DNA of 64,000 nt from Caminibacter pacificus (GCF_003752135.1 NZ_RJVK01000001.1:186001-250000); one strand, 5' to 3'. Shown: positions 26,391-35,197, numbered from the stretch's first letter. Translations and numbers: made by a program. Notes: a model not told the origin generated them from the letters alone.

Positions 26391-27565
26391 TGGTTTATCT
26401 TGATAACAACTCTACAACACCTATGGATGAGAGAGTAAAAGAGGTCTATTGTGACGCTACTAAATACTTCGGAAATATAAACGTAATCTATGATTTGGGA
26501 ATCGAAGCGAGAAAAAAACTAAACGAAGCTTATGATATTTTGTATCCGGGAATAGGAGCGAGTGATGAAGACGATATTATTATCACTTCTTCTACGACAG
26601 AGGGGAATAATACGGTTATTAAAACTTTTCTTGATTCGTACTTAAAAGGCAGCGGTAAAAAACATATCATAACAACCGTGGCGGAACACTCTTCTATCAA
26701 AGCCACTTGTGCTTATGCCAAAACCCACGGAATGGAAGTGACATACATCTACACCGACGAAAACGGAAGAGTGAATCCAAAAGATATCGAAAATGCAATA
26801 AGAGAGGATACGGCTCTTATCAGTGTGCTTTTTGCTTCAAACGAAAGCGGAGCTATTCAGCCGATTAAAGAAATAAGCCAAATTGCAAGAAAATACGGCA
26901 TACCTTTTCACTGCGACGGAGCTCAAGCTATCGGAAAAGCCAAAATAAACGTAAGAGAATTAGGGGTGGATTATTTTACTTTTAGCGCTCATAAGTTTCA
27001 CGGACCAAAAGGAGTCGGGGGTTTTTATGTAAGAGAGGGCGCGCCTTTTGTTAATTTGATTCACGGCGGTAATCAAATGGGAGGTAAAAGAGGAGGCAGT
27101 GTATATCTTAACGGGATAATCGCAATGGCTGAGGCCGTAAAACTTGCAAACGAACATCTTGATGAAATGTATGACAGAGTGGCAAAACTTAGAGACAAAC
27201 TCGAAGAAGCGATATTGAAAATTCCGGATACCAAAACATATGTGGATAAAAAATACAGACTCCCGAATACCGTTGTCGCTTCTTTTAGAGGAATAGAGGG
27301 TGAAGCGATGCTATGGGATTTGAATATGCATAAAATCTACGCGGCGACGGGGAGTAGTTGTAGTAGCGAAAGACTTGAGGGAAGCGAAGTTTTAGAAGCG
27401 CTTGGAGAGGACCCTGAAATAGCTCATACGGGGATTATTTTTTCTCTTAGCAGATTTACTACCGAAAAAGAGATTGATTACGTAATAGAAGTGTTGCCTA
27501 AAATCGTTAAGAGACTTAGAGATATTTCTATGACATATGCGAAGGTTAAGCCGAGTGATAGGTAA
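26390..27565 (+). CDS. nifS: Cysteine desulphurase NifS
   Basis: NifS takes sulphur from cysteine for iron-sulphur cluster building. The 391-residue PLP enzyme shows LDNNSTTPMD at the N-terminus, the histidine of AEHSSIKATC, the PLP lysine in TFSAHKFHGPKG, and the active-site cysteine in TGSSCSSERLEG. It is the NifS-like type used as the sole cluster system in Campylobacterota and sits before nifU. The many Fe-S proteins of the coo-frd operon depend on such a system. Its ribosome-binding site (AAGGAGAGG) is half of a long inverted repeat. The last codons lie inside a degenerate tandem repeat. Confidence 0.94.
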   Translation: MVYLDNNSTTPMDERVKEVYCDATKYFGNINVIYDLGIEARKKLNEAYDILYPGIGASDEDDIIITSSTTEGNNTVIKTFLDSYLKGSGKKHIITTVAEHSSIKATCAYAKTHGMEVTYIYTDENGRVNPKDIENAIREDTALISVLFASNESGAIQPIKEISQIARKYGIPFHCDGAQAIGKAKINVRELGVDYFTFSAHKFHGPKGVGGFYVREGAPFVNLIHGGNQMGGKRGGSVYLNGIIAMAEAVKLANEHLDEMYDRVAKLRDKLEEAILKIPDTKTYVDKKYRLPNTVVASFRGIEGEAMLWDLNMHKIYAATGSSCSSERLEGSEVLEALGEDPEIAHTGIIFSLSRFTTEKEIDYVIEVLPKIVKRLRDISMTYAKVKPSDR

Positions 27566-27618
27566 TGGGTGATAGGTAAGAGGTGAAAGGTGTTAGGTGT
27601 TAGGGAATGTTGGTGAAT
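27555..27618 (+). repeat. Degenerate 14-bp tandem repeat across the nifS stop codon
   Basis: About four and a half units with period 14: GTGATAGGTAATGG, GTGATAGGTAAGAG, GTGAAAGGTGTTAG, GTGTTAGGGAATG, then GTGAATAAT. Unit 1 encodes the last residues and the stop of nifS. No C occurs in the tract. It resembles, in base use and GTGA core, the tract after proA. It ends before the AAGGAG site of nifU. Confidence 0.65.
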
Positions 27619-27639
27619 AATAAAATTTAAGGAGCTGAA

Positions 27640-28605
27640 ATGGGAAGAAACGATTTAATAACGGGAAACGTATGGGAGCAATATTCTAATAAAGTAATCG
27701 AGAGAATGAATAATCCTAAATTTTTAGGTGAATTTACTGAAGAGGATGCTAAAAAAAGAGGTGCGAAGCTTGTAGTTGCGGATTTCGGTAGTGAGGCTTG
27801 CGGTGATGCCGTTAGGCTTTATTGGCTTGTAGACCCGAAAACGGACAAAATTATCGATGCGAGATTTAAAAGTTTCGGATGCGGTACCGCTATAGCTTCA
27901 AGTGATGTTATGACCGAGCTTACTATCGGAAAAACGGTTGATGAAGCGATGAAAGTTACAAATCTTGATGTTGAAAAAGCACTAAGAGACGAGCCGGACA
28001 AACCTGCGTTTCCGCCTCAAAAAATGCATTGTAGCGTGATGGCTTATGATGTTATTATGGAAGCGGCTGCCAAATATAAAGGAAAAAAAGTCGATGAACT
28101 TAAAAATAACGAAATCGTTTGTGAGTGTGCGAGGGTAACAAGAGGAGAAATTGAAGAGATTGTCAGAAAATATAACGTAAAAACGGTAGAAGAGCTTCAA
28201 AAATACACTGATGCCGGAAAATATTGTAAAAGCTGCGTAGCCCCGGGAGGTCATGAAGAAAGAGACGTTTATCTTGTAGATATCATTAAAGAAGTCCAAG
28301 AGCAGATGAAAAAAGAAAAAATTAAAGAAAGTGTTACGACAGACGATTTTGATAATATGAGCCTTATTAAAAAAATCAAAACGATTGAAGAGATTTTGGA
28401 TAAAAAAATCAAACCTATGCTTGCAATGGACGGCGGAAGTTTGGAGCTCATAGACGTAAGAGAAGAGGACGGGGTATTAAAAGTATATATTAGGTATTTA
28501 GGGGCATGCAGTACCTGCGCCAGCGGCGGAATGACTCTTTTGGCAATTGAAGATATGCTAAAAAAAGAGCTCAATACCGATAAAATCAAAGTGGAGCAGG
28601 TATAA
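27640..28605 (+). CDS. nifU: NifU iron-sulphur cluster scaffold
   Basis: The 321-residue protein has the full three-domain NifU plan. The IscU-like domain shows scaffold cysteines in GSEACGDAV, KSFGCGTAI and KMHCSVMAY. The central BFD-type 2Fe-2S domain shows CECARVTRGEIEEIV and later YCKSC. The C-terminal Nfu domain has the cluster motif GACSTCASGGMT. With NifS it builds and delivers Fe-S clusters. AAGGAG lies 6 bases before the ATG; the leader is made of the C-poor repeat. The stop is followed by a short inverted repeat around the next promoter. Confidence 0.95.
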   Translation: MGRNDLITGNVWEQYSNKVIERMNNPKFLGEFTEEDAKKRGAKLVVADFGSEACGDAVRLYWLVDPKTDKIIDARFKSFGCGTAIASSDVMTELTIGKTVDEAMKVTNLDVEKALRDEPDKPAFPPQKMHCSVMAYDVIMEAAAKYKGKKVDELKNNEIVCECARVTRGEIEEIVRKYNVKTVEELQKYTDAGKYCKSCVAPGGHEERDVYLVDIIKEVQEQMKKEKIKESVTTDDFDNMSLIKKIKTIEEILDKKIKPMLAMDGGSLELIDVREEDGVLKVYIRYLGACSTCASGGMTLLAIEDMLKKELNTDKIKVEQV

Positions 28606-28612
28606 CTTCCTC

Positions 28613-28647
28613 GCCCCTTTTTGCTATAATTAATATAAGAAAGGGGC
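28613..28647 (+). promoter_or_regulatory. Extended -10 promoter enclosed by an 8-bp inverted repeat
   Basis: TGCTATAAT at 28622-28630 is an extended -10 box for the EAL gene at 28652. It is flanked by GCCCCTTT (28613-28620) and AAAGGGGC (28640-28647), perfect arms 19 bases apart. The right arm also supplies the ribosome-binding site. It may be an operator, or in the nifU transcript a 3' hairpin. Confidence 0.5.
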
Positions 28648-28651
28648 TAAA

Positions 28652-30652
28652 ATGCGTTATGTCGATTCGATTAAAAATCATCTTCCTACTATTCTTCAAG
28701 AAGTAAAAATCCAAATAAAAAACGATAAAACGATTTATGAATTTGTAAAAACGGAAGAAGAACTTGATAAACTGCTTTCACTTCAAGAAAAATTAATTCA
28801 AGAATATCTTTACGATTTTCAAAAAAACATATTGGACGAAAAAAAATGTATGCAGTTTTATAAAGATTTGAAAATTCCTTATGCTATTGTCGTTAGGAGT
28901 TTGAATTATATAAGAAAAGAGGTGATAATCGCTCTTGATAAAGAGGGTGTTGATAAAGAGACGATTATCGAATTTTCCGAATATTTCGATAAATTTATAA
29001 ATTTAACGGCAAAAGTTTATCTGAAAAAAGATATCGTTACACTCAAAAAACTTAGAAATTCCTATTTTGAGGATTACTTGTTGTTTAAATCTCATATCTC
29101 TTGGGTAGAGAGTATTATCGAAAGTATAAGCGAAGACGATATTTCGAAGTTTCCTTTGATTGCCGCGAGTGAATGTAAGTTTGAAGAGTATCTGAACTAT
29201 CCGGAATCTTTGATGGTTTGTATCGATGTGAATTTGTGTATGTATTTGCATGATTTGCATTCGCTTTTACACAAACTCGCAAATACTTTTTATCTTTATT
29301 ATGCAAAAGGCGCATATAGCGAAGCGTATATGATTTTTAAGGATTTGAAAGAGCAGATTTTAAAATTTAAGGGCATAATAGGAGAACTTTATTTTATAAC
29401 TTATTCAAATTTGGAAGTAAGCTTTTTTAAACTTATAGAGATATATAAAACAAATAAAAAAGAGTTTGTGACGTTAATCGATATGAAAAGTTTAAAAAGC
29501 CTAAATTCTATCTACGGAGAAGAGACTATTACTAAAGCTCTTGAAGTAATAGAAAAGCGGCTTCATAGATTTTTCGAAAAAGACCAGGCAAGAAGTTTGG
29601 TCGTAAAAGGGATGACTTCAAATTTTTATATGCTCAATATCGATTATTCGTATGACGAATACAAAAAAATGATCGATAATATCATCGAAATAATTAAAGA
29701 GCCCGTAATTCTTGATGAAAACAAAATAGAATTTACTCCTATAATCGCAGGACTTGAGATAGAGGAGTATTTCGATATCAAAAAAGACGAAATGATAATG
29801 ATTTTAAATCATCTCAAAAATAAAGCTAAACAGAGTAAATGTAATAAACTTCTTGTAATCAATCACTACTCAAAAGAGATGTTAAAATCATGGCTTAAAA
29901 ACAGATACGATTCGAAATTTATCAAAAGTAAAATAGAAAACGCTGAATTAAAACTTGCTTATCATCCTATTTTCGATATCCAGACAAACAAAATCTACTC
30001 TTTAGAAGTATTGGCTCGGATTGTAGATGAAGACAAACTAATACCGGCCGGGCTTTTTATCGATGAGGTATATTCGATGAATCTAATTGAAAAGCTGGAT
30101 TTGGCGGTATTGAGAAAACTTATAGAAGACAAAGAAAAAATCAAACAAATTACCGATAAAATTTTCGTAAACGTCAGTTTTAATTCTTTGCTTAACGAAG
30201 AGTATTTGGAAAAACTCGAAAAGCTTATCGATAATATTCAAGTCGGACTTTTGCTTGAATTAACAGAGCAAAAATTTGTCGATAACGTAGAAATTTTATT
30301 TGAGCTTAATCAAAAATATAATCTCTTTTTTGCTGTGGATGATTTCGGTACGGGATATACATCTTTGCAAAGTGTTGTGGATTTGGTGAAAAAAGGTATT
30401 TTAAAAGTATTGAAAATCGACGGAAGTTTAATAAAAAACATCGATGACGAATATAACAAAAAAATAATAAACGTAATTTCGAATATGGCAAAAGAGCTTA
30501 ATTTATTAAGTGTTGCTGAATATGTCGAGAGTGAAGAGATTTTAAACGAAATTAAAAAAGCCGGAATTAATTTGGCTCAAGGATATTTTCTTGCTAAACC
30601 TGCGTTAATTGAAGAGTTGATAGTGGAAAAAGTGGAAAAATTCGGCTTTTAG
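28652..30652 (+). CDS. Degenerate GGDEF plus EAL-domain protein, probable c-di-GMP phosphodiesterase
   Basis: A 666-residue soluble signalling protein. Residues 1-270 are helical, without membrane segments, and may be a sensor domain I cannot name. Residues about 275-400 resemble a GGDEF domain whose active site is lost (KGMTSNFY replaces the GGDEF loop). Residues about 425-660 form an EAL domain with all catalytic positions: EVLAR, NVSFNSL, LELTEQ, VDDFGTGYTSL, LKIDGSL, AEYVE and QGYFLAKP. It should therefore hydrolyse c-di-GMP, with the GGDEF-like part regulatory. Its stop overlaps that of the convergent flavoprotein gene by 4 bases. Confidence 0.85.
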   Translation: MRYVDSIKNHLPTILQEVKIQIKNDKTIYEFVKTEEELDKLLSLQEKLIQEYLYDFQKNILDEKKCMQFYKDLKIPYAIVVRSLNYIRKEVIIALDKEGVDKETIIEFSEYFDKFINLTAKVYLKKDIVTLKKLRNSYFEDYLLFKSHISWVESIIESISEDDISKFPLIAASECKFEEYLNYPESLMVCIDVNLCMYLHDLHSLLHKLANTFYLYYAKGAYSEAYMIFKDLKEQILKFKGIIGELYFITYSNLEVSFFKLIEIYKTNKKEFVTLIDMKSLKSLNSIYGEETITKALEVIEKRLHRFFEKDQARSLVVKGMTSNFYMLNIDYSYDEYKKMIDNIIEIIKEPVILDENKIEFTPIIAGLEIEEYFDIKKDEMIMILNHLKNKAKQSKCNKLLVINHYSKEMLKSWLKNRYDSKFIKSKIENAELKLAYHPIFDIQTNKIYSLEVLARIVDEDKLIPAGLFIDEVYSMNLIEKLDLAVLRKLIEDKEKIKQITDKIFVNVSFNSLLNEEYLEKLEKLIDNIQVGLLLELTEQKFVDNVEILFELNQKYNLFFAVDDFGTGYTSLQSVVDLVKKGILKVLKIDGSLIKNIDDEYNKKIINVISNMAKELNLLSVAEYVESEEILNEIKKAGINLAQGYFLAKPALIEELIVEKVEKFGF

Positions 30653-32202
30653 TCGAGTTTTTCCAGTGTGTGATGTAAGAATGCGTGGTCGCTTTCCGGG
30701 TAATCCATTCTAAAGTGAGCGCCTCTGCTCTCTTCTCTGTAAAGTGCAGATTTTGCAAGTACTTTTGCAATATCAAGAGCATTTAAGCACTCTATTTTTT
30801 CGTTTAGAGATGAATCGTTTTCGTGGTTTTGGCTCATTTCGCGTTTAATATCTTCAAATTTATCCAACGCTTTTTTTATAGCGTATCCGTTTCTTAAAAT
30901 TCCGAGTTTATTAAATAAAATCTCACCGATTTCGTCTTTTATTTTTTTGGCGTCTATTTTTGTATTTTTTAGAGTTTCGATAAGTTCTTTGTCTTTTTGA
31001 ATATCTTCTTTTTTAGGCTCTATTTGAGTTTGTTGTCTATGAGAATATTTTACAGCTTGATATCCTGCTATTCTTCCGAATACCGCACCCTCACTAAGAG
31101 AGTTTCCACCAAGACGATTTGCTCCGTTTACTCCGTTGTTTCCGGCTTCCCCGGCATAAAAAAGCCCCTCGATATCTGTAAAGCAGTAAGTGTCGGTTTT
31201 GATTCCGCCCATGGTGTAGTGAGCAAGCGGAGTGATTGGAATAGGTTCTTTTGAGATATCGATGCCTTTTAGAGATTTTACTCTTTTTTTGAGATTTATA
31301 AGTTTTGTGTTAATTATTTCTTCAGGGATGTCAGTTAGGTCTAAATAGACTTTTTTTCCTTTTTGGAGTTGTTTGACAATTGCACGAGTCACGAAATCAC
31401 GGGTATTTAATTCATCTACGAACTCTTTTCCGTCGCTGTTTATTAGTTTTCCGCCTTCACCTCTTGCCGCTTCGCTTATTAGGTAATTAGTGCCTTCAAG
31501 ACCTGTCGGGTGGAATTGAACGAATTCCATATCCATAGCTTCAAGCCCGGCTCTTAGTCCCATTGCAATTCCGTCTCCCGTTGCGTCGGTTATATTTGTG
31601 GTGTGACCTCTGTATAATCCGGCAAAACCACCTGTCGCCACTATAACCGCTTTTGCCTGAATGACTTTTAATTCACCTTTTTCATCTACGAAAGTCGCTC
31701 CGGCTATTTTTCCGTCGTTTATCAAAAGATTGAGTGCGAAGTGGTTTTTTATCGTATCGATATTTAAGTCGTTAAGTGCTTTATTTAGCGCTTTCATAAT
31801 CGCAGGTCCCGTTGCATCTGCGGCGAATACCGTTCTTTTGAATTTAGTACCTCCAAAAGGTCTTTGCGCGAGTCTTCCGTCAGGCAGTGTGGTAAAAGGC
31901 ACTTTAAATTTTCTGTGAAGTTCTCTAACGATTTGAGGGGCTTGTTCGCAAAAGATTCTGACAGCTTCTTCTTCGGCAAGTCCCATTCCGGCTTTTAGAG
32001 TATCTTGGATATGGTGTTCTATAGAATCGCCGTCTCCCATATTATTTAGTGCGGCGTTGATTCCTCCTTTTGCCATAAAAGAGTTGTTTGCCATAGGAGA
32101 TTTTTTCATTACAATCGCTACGTTACTACCGAGCTCCTTTGCTTCTATAGCCGCCATCATACCCGCAATACCGCTTCCGATTACCAAAATATCGTATTTC
32201 AT
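30649..32202 (-). CDS. FAD-dependent fumarate reductase / L-aspartate oxidase family flavoprotein
   Basis: The 517-residue protein belongs to the FrdA/SdhA/NadB family: IGSGIAGMMAAIEA at the N-terminus, AKGGINAALNN in place of the usual H-x-[43 protein letters not shown] and NGANRLGGNS. The covalent-FAD histidine of FrdA (RSHS) is replaced by ANNSFMA, so FAD is probably non-covalent, as in L-aspartate oxidase. The HYTMGG motif and the ending are closer to fumarate reductases. No iron-sulphur partner is adjacent and there is no signal peptide. It could be NadB or a soluble fumarate reductase. Confidence 0.7.
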   Translation of the reverse strand: MKYDILVIGSGIAGMMAAIEAKELGSNVAIVMKKSPMANNSFMAKGGINAALNNMGDGDSIEHHIQDTLKAGMGLAEEEAVRIFCEQAPQIVRELHRKFKVPFTTLPDGRLAQRPFGGTKFKRTVFAADATGPAIMKALNKALNDLNIDTIKNHFALNLLINDGKIAGATFVDEKGELKVIQAKAVIVATGGFAGLYRGHTTNITDATGDGIAMGLRAGLEAMDMEFVQFHPTGLEGTNYLISEAARGEGGKLINSDGKEFVDELNTRDFVTRAIVKQLQKGKKVYLDLTDIPEEIINTKLINLKKRVKSLKGIDISKEPIPITPLAHYTMGGIKTDTYCFTDIEGLFYAGEAGNNGVNGANRLGGNSLSEGAVFGRIAGYQAVKYSHRQQTQIEPKKEDIQKDKELIETLKNTKIDAKKIKDEIGEILFNKLGILRNGYAIKKALDKFEDIKREMSQNHENDSSLNEKIECLNALDIAKVLAKSALYREESRGAHFRMDYPESDHAFLHHTLEKLD

Positions 32203-32227
32203 AACGTATCCTTAATCTTTTATTTGA

Positions 32228-32233
32228 TATAAT
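32228..32233 (+). promoter_or_regulatory. -10 box of the pgbA-like gene
   Basis: TATAAT within TTTGATATAATTTTACC, 20 bases before the start codon. Nearly the same string precedes the micro-ORF at 63463 on the minus strand and hpf at 55102, so it looks like the local promoter style. Confidence 0.6.
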
Positions 32234-32253
32234 TTTACCAAAAAGGTAATTAA

Positions 32254-32880
32254 ATGAGGATAATTTTTGTATTATTTTTAGCGGTATTCGCTTTTGCATT
32301 CGATGTTAAAATCTTAAGCGTAAACAATGACTATGCAAAAATCGACAGCTACATAAAAAAAGGTATTAGCGGAGATGTGATTTGTACCTATGATAAAACT
32401 CCGATAATCTGCGCAAAAGCCGTGGCTTTCGGGAATATCGTAAAATTTTATAACTATACCGAGCTTAAAAACGACGCTTTTGCTCTGCCTAAGGTATCAC
32501 CTAAACCGGGAGATAAAATTATTTTGGGTAAAAACTATAGAAGAATATTAATTATCGCGCCGAATCAAAACGCATATATAAAAACCGCGCAATTATATAA
32601 AGGCAATACGATTATTTCGCCTGATATTTTCGCTCCTTTTATCGATGAAATGCCTACAAGAGAAGATTTTGAGAAGTTTTGTAACGATATGAATATCGGG
32701 AGAATAATTTTCGTGCTTGATAAGATATATGAGGTTGACAGTTTCAGTTTTTATGCTATAAAGAAAAGAGATATCGATTTCAAAGCAAAATACGATAAAG
32801 CCTTTTTCGTAACTTTTCCGAGTTTTAAAATTACAGGTAAAAATATCGAACAATACTATAAATCGCTTATAAAGGACTAA
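32254..32880 (+). CDS. Exported protein, PgbA/PgbB N-terminal domain-like
   Basis: The 208-residue product starts with a clear signal peptide (MRIIFVLFLAVFAFAF, cut probably after A-F-A). The mature part is rich in beta strands and short repeats (KILSVNNDYAKIDSYIKKGISG, GDVICTYDKTPIICAKA). I recognise similarity to the N-terminal domain of the Helicobacter plasminogen-binding proteins PgbA/PgbB, a family spread over Campylobacterota where plasminogen binding is not the ancestral role. It lacks the long lysine-rich tail of the Helicobacter proteins. It ends 1 base before glcD, so both are in one transcript. Function is unknown. Confidence 0.6.
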   Translation: MRIIFVLFLAVFAFAFDVKILSVNNDYAKIDSYIKKGISGDVICTYDKTPIICAKAVAFGNIVKFYNYTELKNDAFALPKVSPKPGDKIILGKNYRRILIIAPNQNAYIKTAQLYKGNTIISPDIFAPFIDEMPTREDFEKFCNDMNIGRIIFVLDKIYEVDSFSFYAIKKRDIDFKAKYDKAFFVTFPSFKITGKNIEQYYKSLIKD

Positions 32881-32881
32881 G

Positions 32882-34264
32882 ATGCTTGATAAAAAACATA
32901 TTGACGAACTAAAAAAAATTGTAGGCGAAGAAGATATCAAAACCGATAAAATTCATCTAAGAGCCTACTCTTACGACGCTACAAAAGAGCATTATTATCC
33001 CGAAGCCGTTGTCTTTCCAAAAGATGAAGAGGAAGTTAGTAAAATCTTAAAATATTGTAACGACAACAAAATCGCTGTAATTCCAAGAGGTGCCGGAAGC
33101 GGTTTTACCGGTGGTGCACTGCCTGTTAACGGCGGTATTATTTTGGCGGTTGAAAAATATATGAATAAAATTCTTGAAATTGATGAAAAAGATATGGTTG
33201 CTGTGGTGCAACCAGGAGTTGTAAACGCTCATTTGCAAAAAGCCGTTGAAGAAAAAGGACTTTTTTATCCGCCTGACCCGGCAAGTATGGATTATTCTAC
33301 AATCGGCGGAAACGTCAGTGAAAACGCAGGGGGTATGAGAGCGGCAAAATACGGAATTACAAAAGATTACGTAATGAGCTTAAAAGCCGTACTTCCAAAC
33401 GGAGATATAATCAGAGCCGGAAAAAGGACTATTAAAGACGTAGCGGGGTATAACGTAGCCGGGATTTTGATTGCGAGTGAGGGTACTTTGGCAGTGATTA
33501 CCGAAATTACTCTAAAACTTCTACCAAAACCGAAAATGAAAAAAACTTATATGGGGATTTTCGAAAACGTAGAAGATGCTATGAATGCGGTTTATAAATC
33601 TCTTGCAAGCGGTGCAATGCCCGTTGCTATGGAGTTTATGGATTCGTTGGTTGTTAAAGCTCTAAGAGAGAAACTCGGTGTGAATTTACCTGATTGGGCG
33701 GGAGCGTTGCTGATAGGAGACGTTGACGGGAACGTAGAAGAAGAGATAAATTATCAGCTTGGAATTTTAGAAAAAAGCTTTAAAGAAAACGGATGTAAAG
33801 AGTTTAAAGTTGCACGTGATGAAAACGAAGCGAATGAAATTTGGTACGCAAGAAGAAACGCAAGTCAATCTATTACGATTTACGGAAGTAAAAAAATAAA
33901 CGAAGACATATCCGTACCAAGAAGCAAACTTCCCGATGCTTTGAGAGTTATTACTCAAATAGGTGAAAAATACGGACTTGTAGTGCCGTGTTTCGGGCAT
34001 GCGGGAGATGGTAATATTCACGTAAACGTAATGGTAGACGGAAGTAACGAAGAAGAAGTGAAAAAAGGATATGAGGCCGTTGAAGAGATATTTAAAGCCG
34101 TTGTGGATATGGGAGGGACTCTCAGCGGAGAGCACGGAATAGGGCTTAGCAAAGCTCCGTTTATGAAAATAGCCTTTAGTGAAGCCGAGCTTAATCTGTT
34201 TAAAAGAATAAAAGAAGCTTTCGACCCGAACGGAATTCTTAATCCAGGGAAAATGGGACTATAA
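32882..34264 (+). CDS. glcD: GlcD-type FAD-linked oxidase (glycolate or D-lactate dehydrogenase)
   Basis: The 460-residue flavoprotein has an N-terminal PCMH FAD domain (VIPRGAGSGFTGGALPVNGG; STIGGNVSENAGGMRAAKYG) and a C-terminal oxidase domain with the metal-binding segment GHAGDGNIHVNVM and the GGTLSGEHGIG motif. It belongs to the GlcD/LldD-like 2-hydroxyacid dehydrogenases. The GlcE and GlcF partners are not adjacent, so glycolate, D-lactate or another hydroxyacid could be the substrate. It follows the PgbA-like gene by 1 base. There is no signal peptide. Confidence 0.88.
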   Translation: MLDKKHIDELKKIVGEEDIKTDKIHLRAYSYDATKEHYYPEAVVFPKDEEEVSKILKYCNDNKIAVIPRGAGSGFTGGALPVNGGIILAVEKYMNKILEIDEKDMVAVVQPGVVNAHLQKAVEEKGLFYPPDPASMDYSTIGGNVSENAGGMRAAKYGITKDYVMSLKAVLPNGDIIRAGKRTIKDVAGYNVAGILIASEGTLAVITEITLKLLPKPKMKKTYMGIFENVEDAMNAVYKSLASGAMPVAMEFMDSLVVKALREKLGVNLPDWAGALLIGDVDGNVEEEINYQLGILEKSFKENGCKEFKVARDENEANEIWYARRNASQSITIYGSKKINEDISVPRSKLPDALRVITQIGEKYGLVVPCFGHAGDGNIHVNVMVDGSNEEEVKKGYEAVEEIFKAVVDMGGTLSGEHGIGLSKAPFMKIAFSEAELNLFKRIKEAFDPNGILNPGKMGL

Positions 34265-34266
34265 TA

Positions 34267-34437
34267 ATGAAAAATGTTAATTGGAGAATTGAAAATATTA
34301 ATTCTCCTTTGATTCTTTTTTCTCCTAATTTGCCCGAAAAAAAAGAAATAAAATCAAAGAGATTTAAGATTTTTATGTTTGCTATTGTAGCATTGATTAT
34401 GTTTAATGGCATTGATTTTGTATTTTGGGGGAAATAA
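34267..34437 (+). CDS. Small single-pass membrane protein (56 residues)
   Basis: A short frame just after glcD. It begins MKNVNWRIENINSPLI, has a basic stretch (KKEIKSKRFK) and then one hydrophobic segment (IFMFAIVALIMFNGIDFVF), ending WGK. The basic patch before the helix suggests an N-in topology. The stop is 1 base before the exoA ATG, so it fills the gap between glcD and exoA exactly, which supports it being a real gene. The ribosome-binding site is weak (GGGA). I do not recognise a family. Confidence 0.5.
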   Translation: MKNVNWRIENINSPLILFSPNLPEKKEIKSKRFKIFMFAIVALIMFNGIDFVFWGK

Positions 34438-34438
34438 A

Positions 34439-35197
34439 ATGAGAATATGCACGTTTAACGTTAATTCGATAAGAAGTAGGCTTGAGATTGTTCAAAATTT
34501 AGTAAACGATTATAATATCGAAGTTTTGTGTATGCAGGAGATAAAAGTCGAAAATAAAGACTTTCCTTTGATTGATAAAGATTTCGAGTGTGTGATTCAC
34601 GGCCAAAAAAAACTTCACGGAGTTGCGACTTGTTCTAAATTTCCTATAGAAGAATCACAAAAAGGATTTGAGGGAGAATTAAACGAGCCGAGATTTATCT
34701 ATACGCTTATTAACGGAGTGCATATCATCAATATTTACGCACCTCTTGGGGATAATTACGGAGATAGATTCGAATATAAAATGTATTTTTACGATAAGCT
34801 TTTCGAATGGCTTAGAAGATTTGATTTAAGTAAAGATAAAGTACTTATTTGCGGTGATTTTAATATTTCGCACACAGAGCTTGATGTGTGGGATGAAGTG
34901 ATATGGGAGGGAGAAGTTACTCATTTACCTGAAGAAAAAGCGATACTTTCCAAGTTTTTGGATATCGGATTTGTCGATATCATAAGAAAAGAGTATCCGA
35001 ATGAAAAGGTATTTACGTTTTATGATTATAGAGGTGCGGCGGTTTATAAAAACGAAGGATTAAGGCTTGATTATATTCTTGTTACCAAACCTCTGTTTGA
35101 AAAATTTAAAAATTTGGAAATTTTAACTTCAATAAGAAGAAAAAGAAAACCGACACCTTCCGATCACGTACCGGTAATTGCGGAATTTGATGTATAG
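34439..35197 (+). CDS. xth: Exodeoxyribonuclease III / AP endonuclease
   Basis: This 252-residue enzyme cuts abasic DNA and has 3' exonuclease activity. The fold markers are MRICTFNVNSIRSR at the N-terminus, the metal glutamate in VLCMQEIKVE, IYAPLG, GDFNISHTELD, RLDYILV and the final SDHVPV histidine. The start is ATG 34439; an in-frame TTG at 34406 lies inside the preceding small frame. It is followed by dedA after 8 bases. Confidence 0.95.
   Translation: MRICTFNVNSIRSRLEIVQNLVNDYNIEVLCMQEIKVENKDFPLIDKDFECVIHGQKKLHGVATCSKFPIEESQKGFEGELNEPRFIYTLINGVHIINIYAPLGDNYGDRFEYKMYFYDKLFEWLRRFDLSKDKVLICGDFNISHTELDVWDEVIWEGEVTHLPEEKAILSKFLDIGFVDIIRKEYPNEKVFTFYDYRGAAVYKNEGLRLDYILVTKPLFEKFKNLEILTSIRRKRKPTPSDHVPVIAEFDV

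Noticed and set aside
30649-32202. Firm call as L-aspartate oxidase NadB
   Set aside because: The HYTMGG and NGANRLGGNS blocks are closer to fumarate reductases and no nad gene is adjacent; left open.
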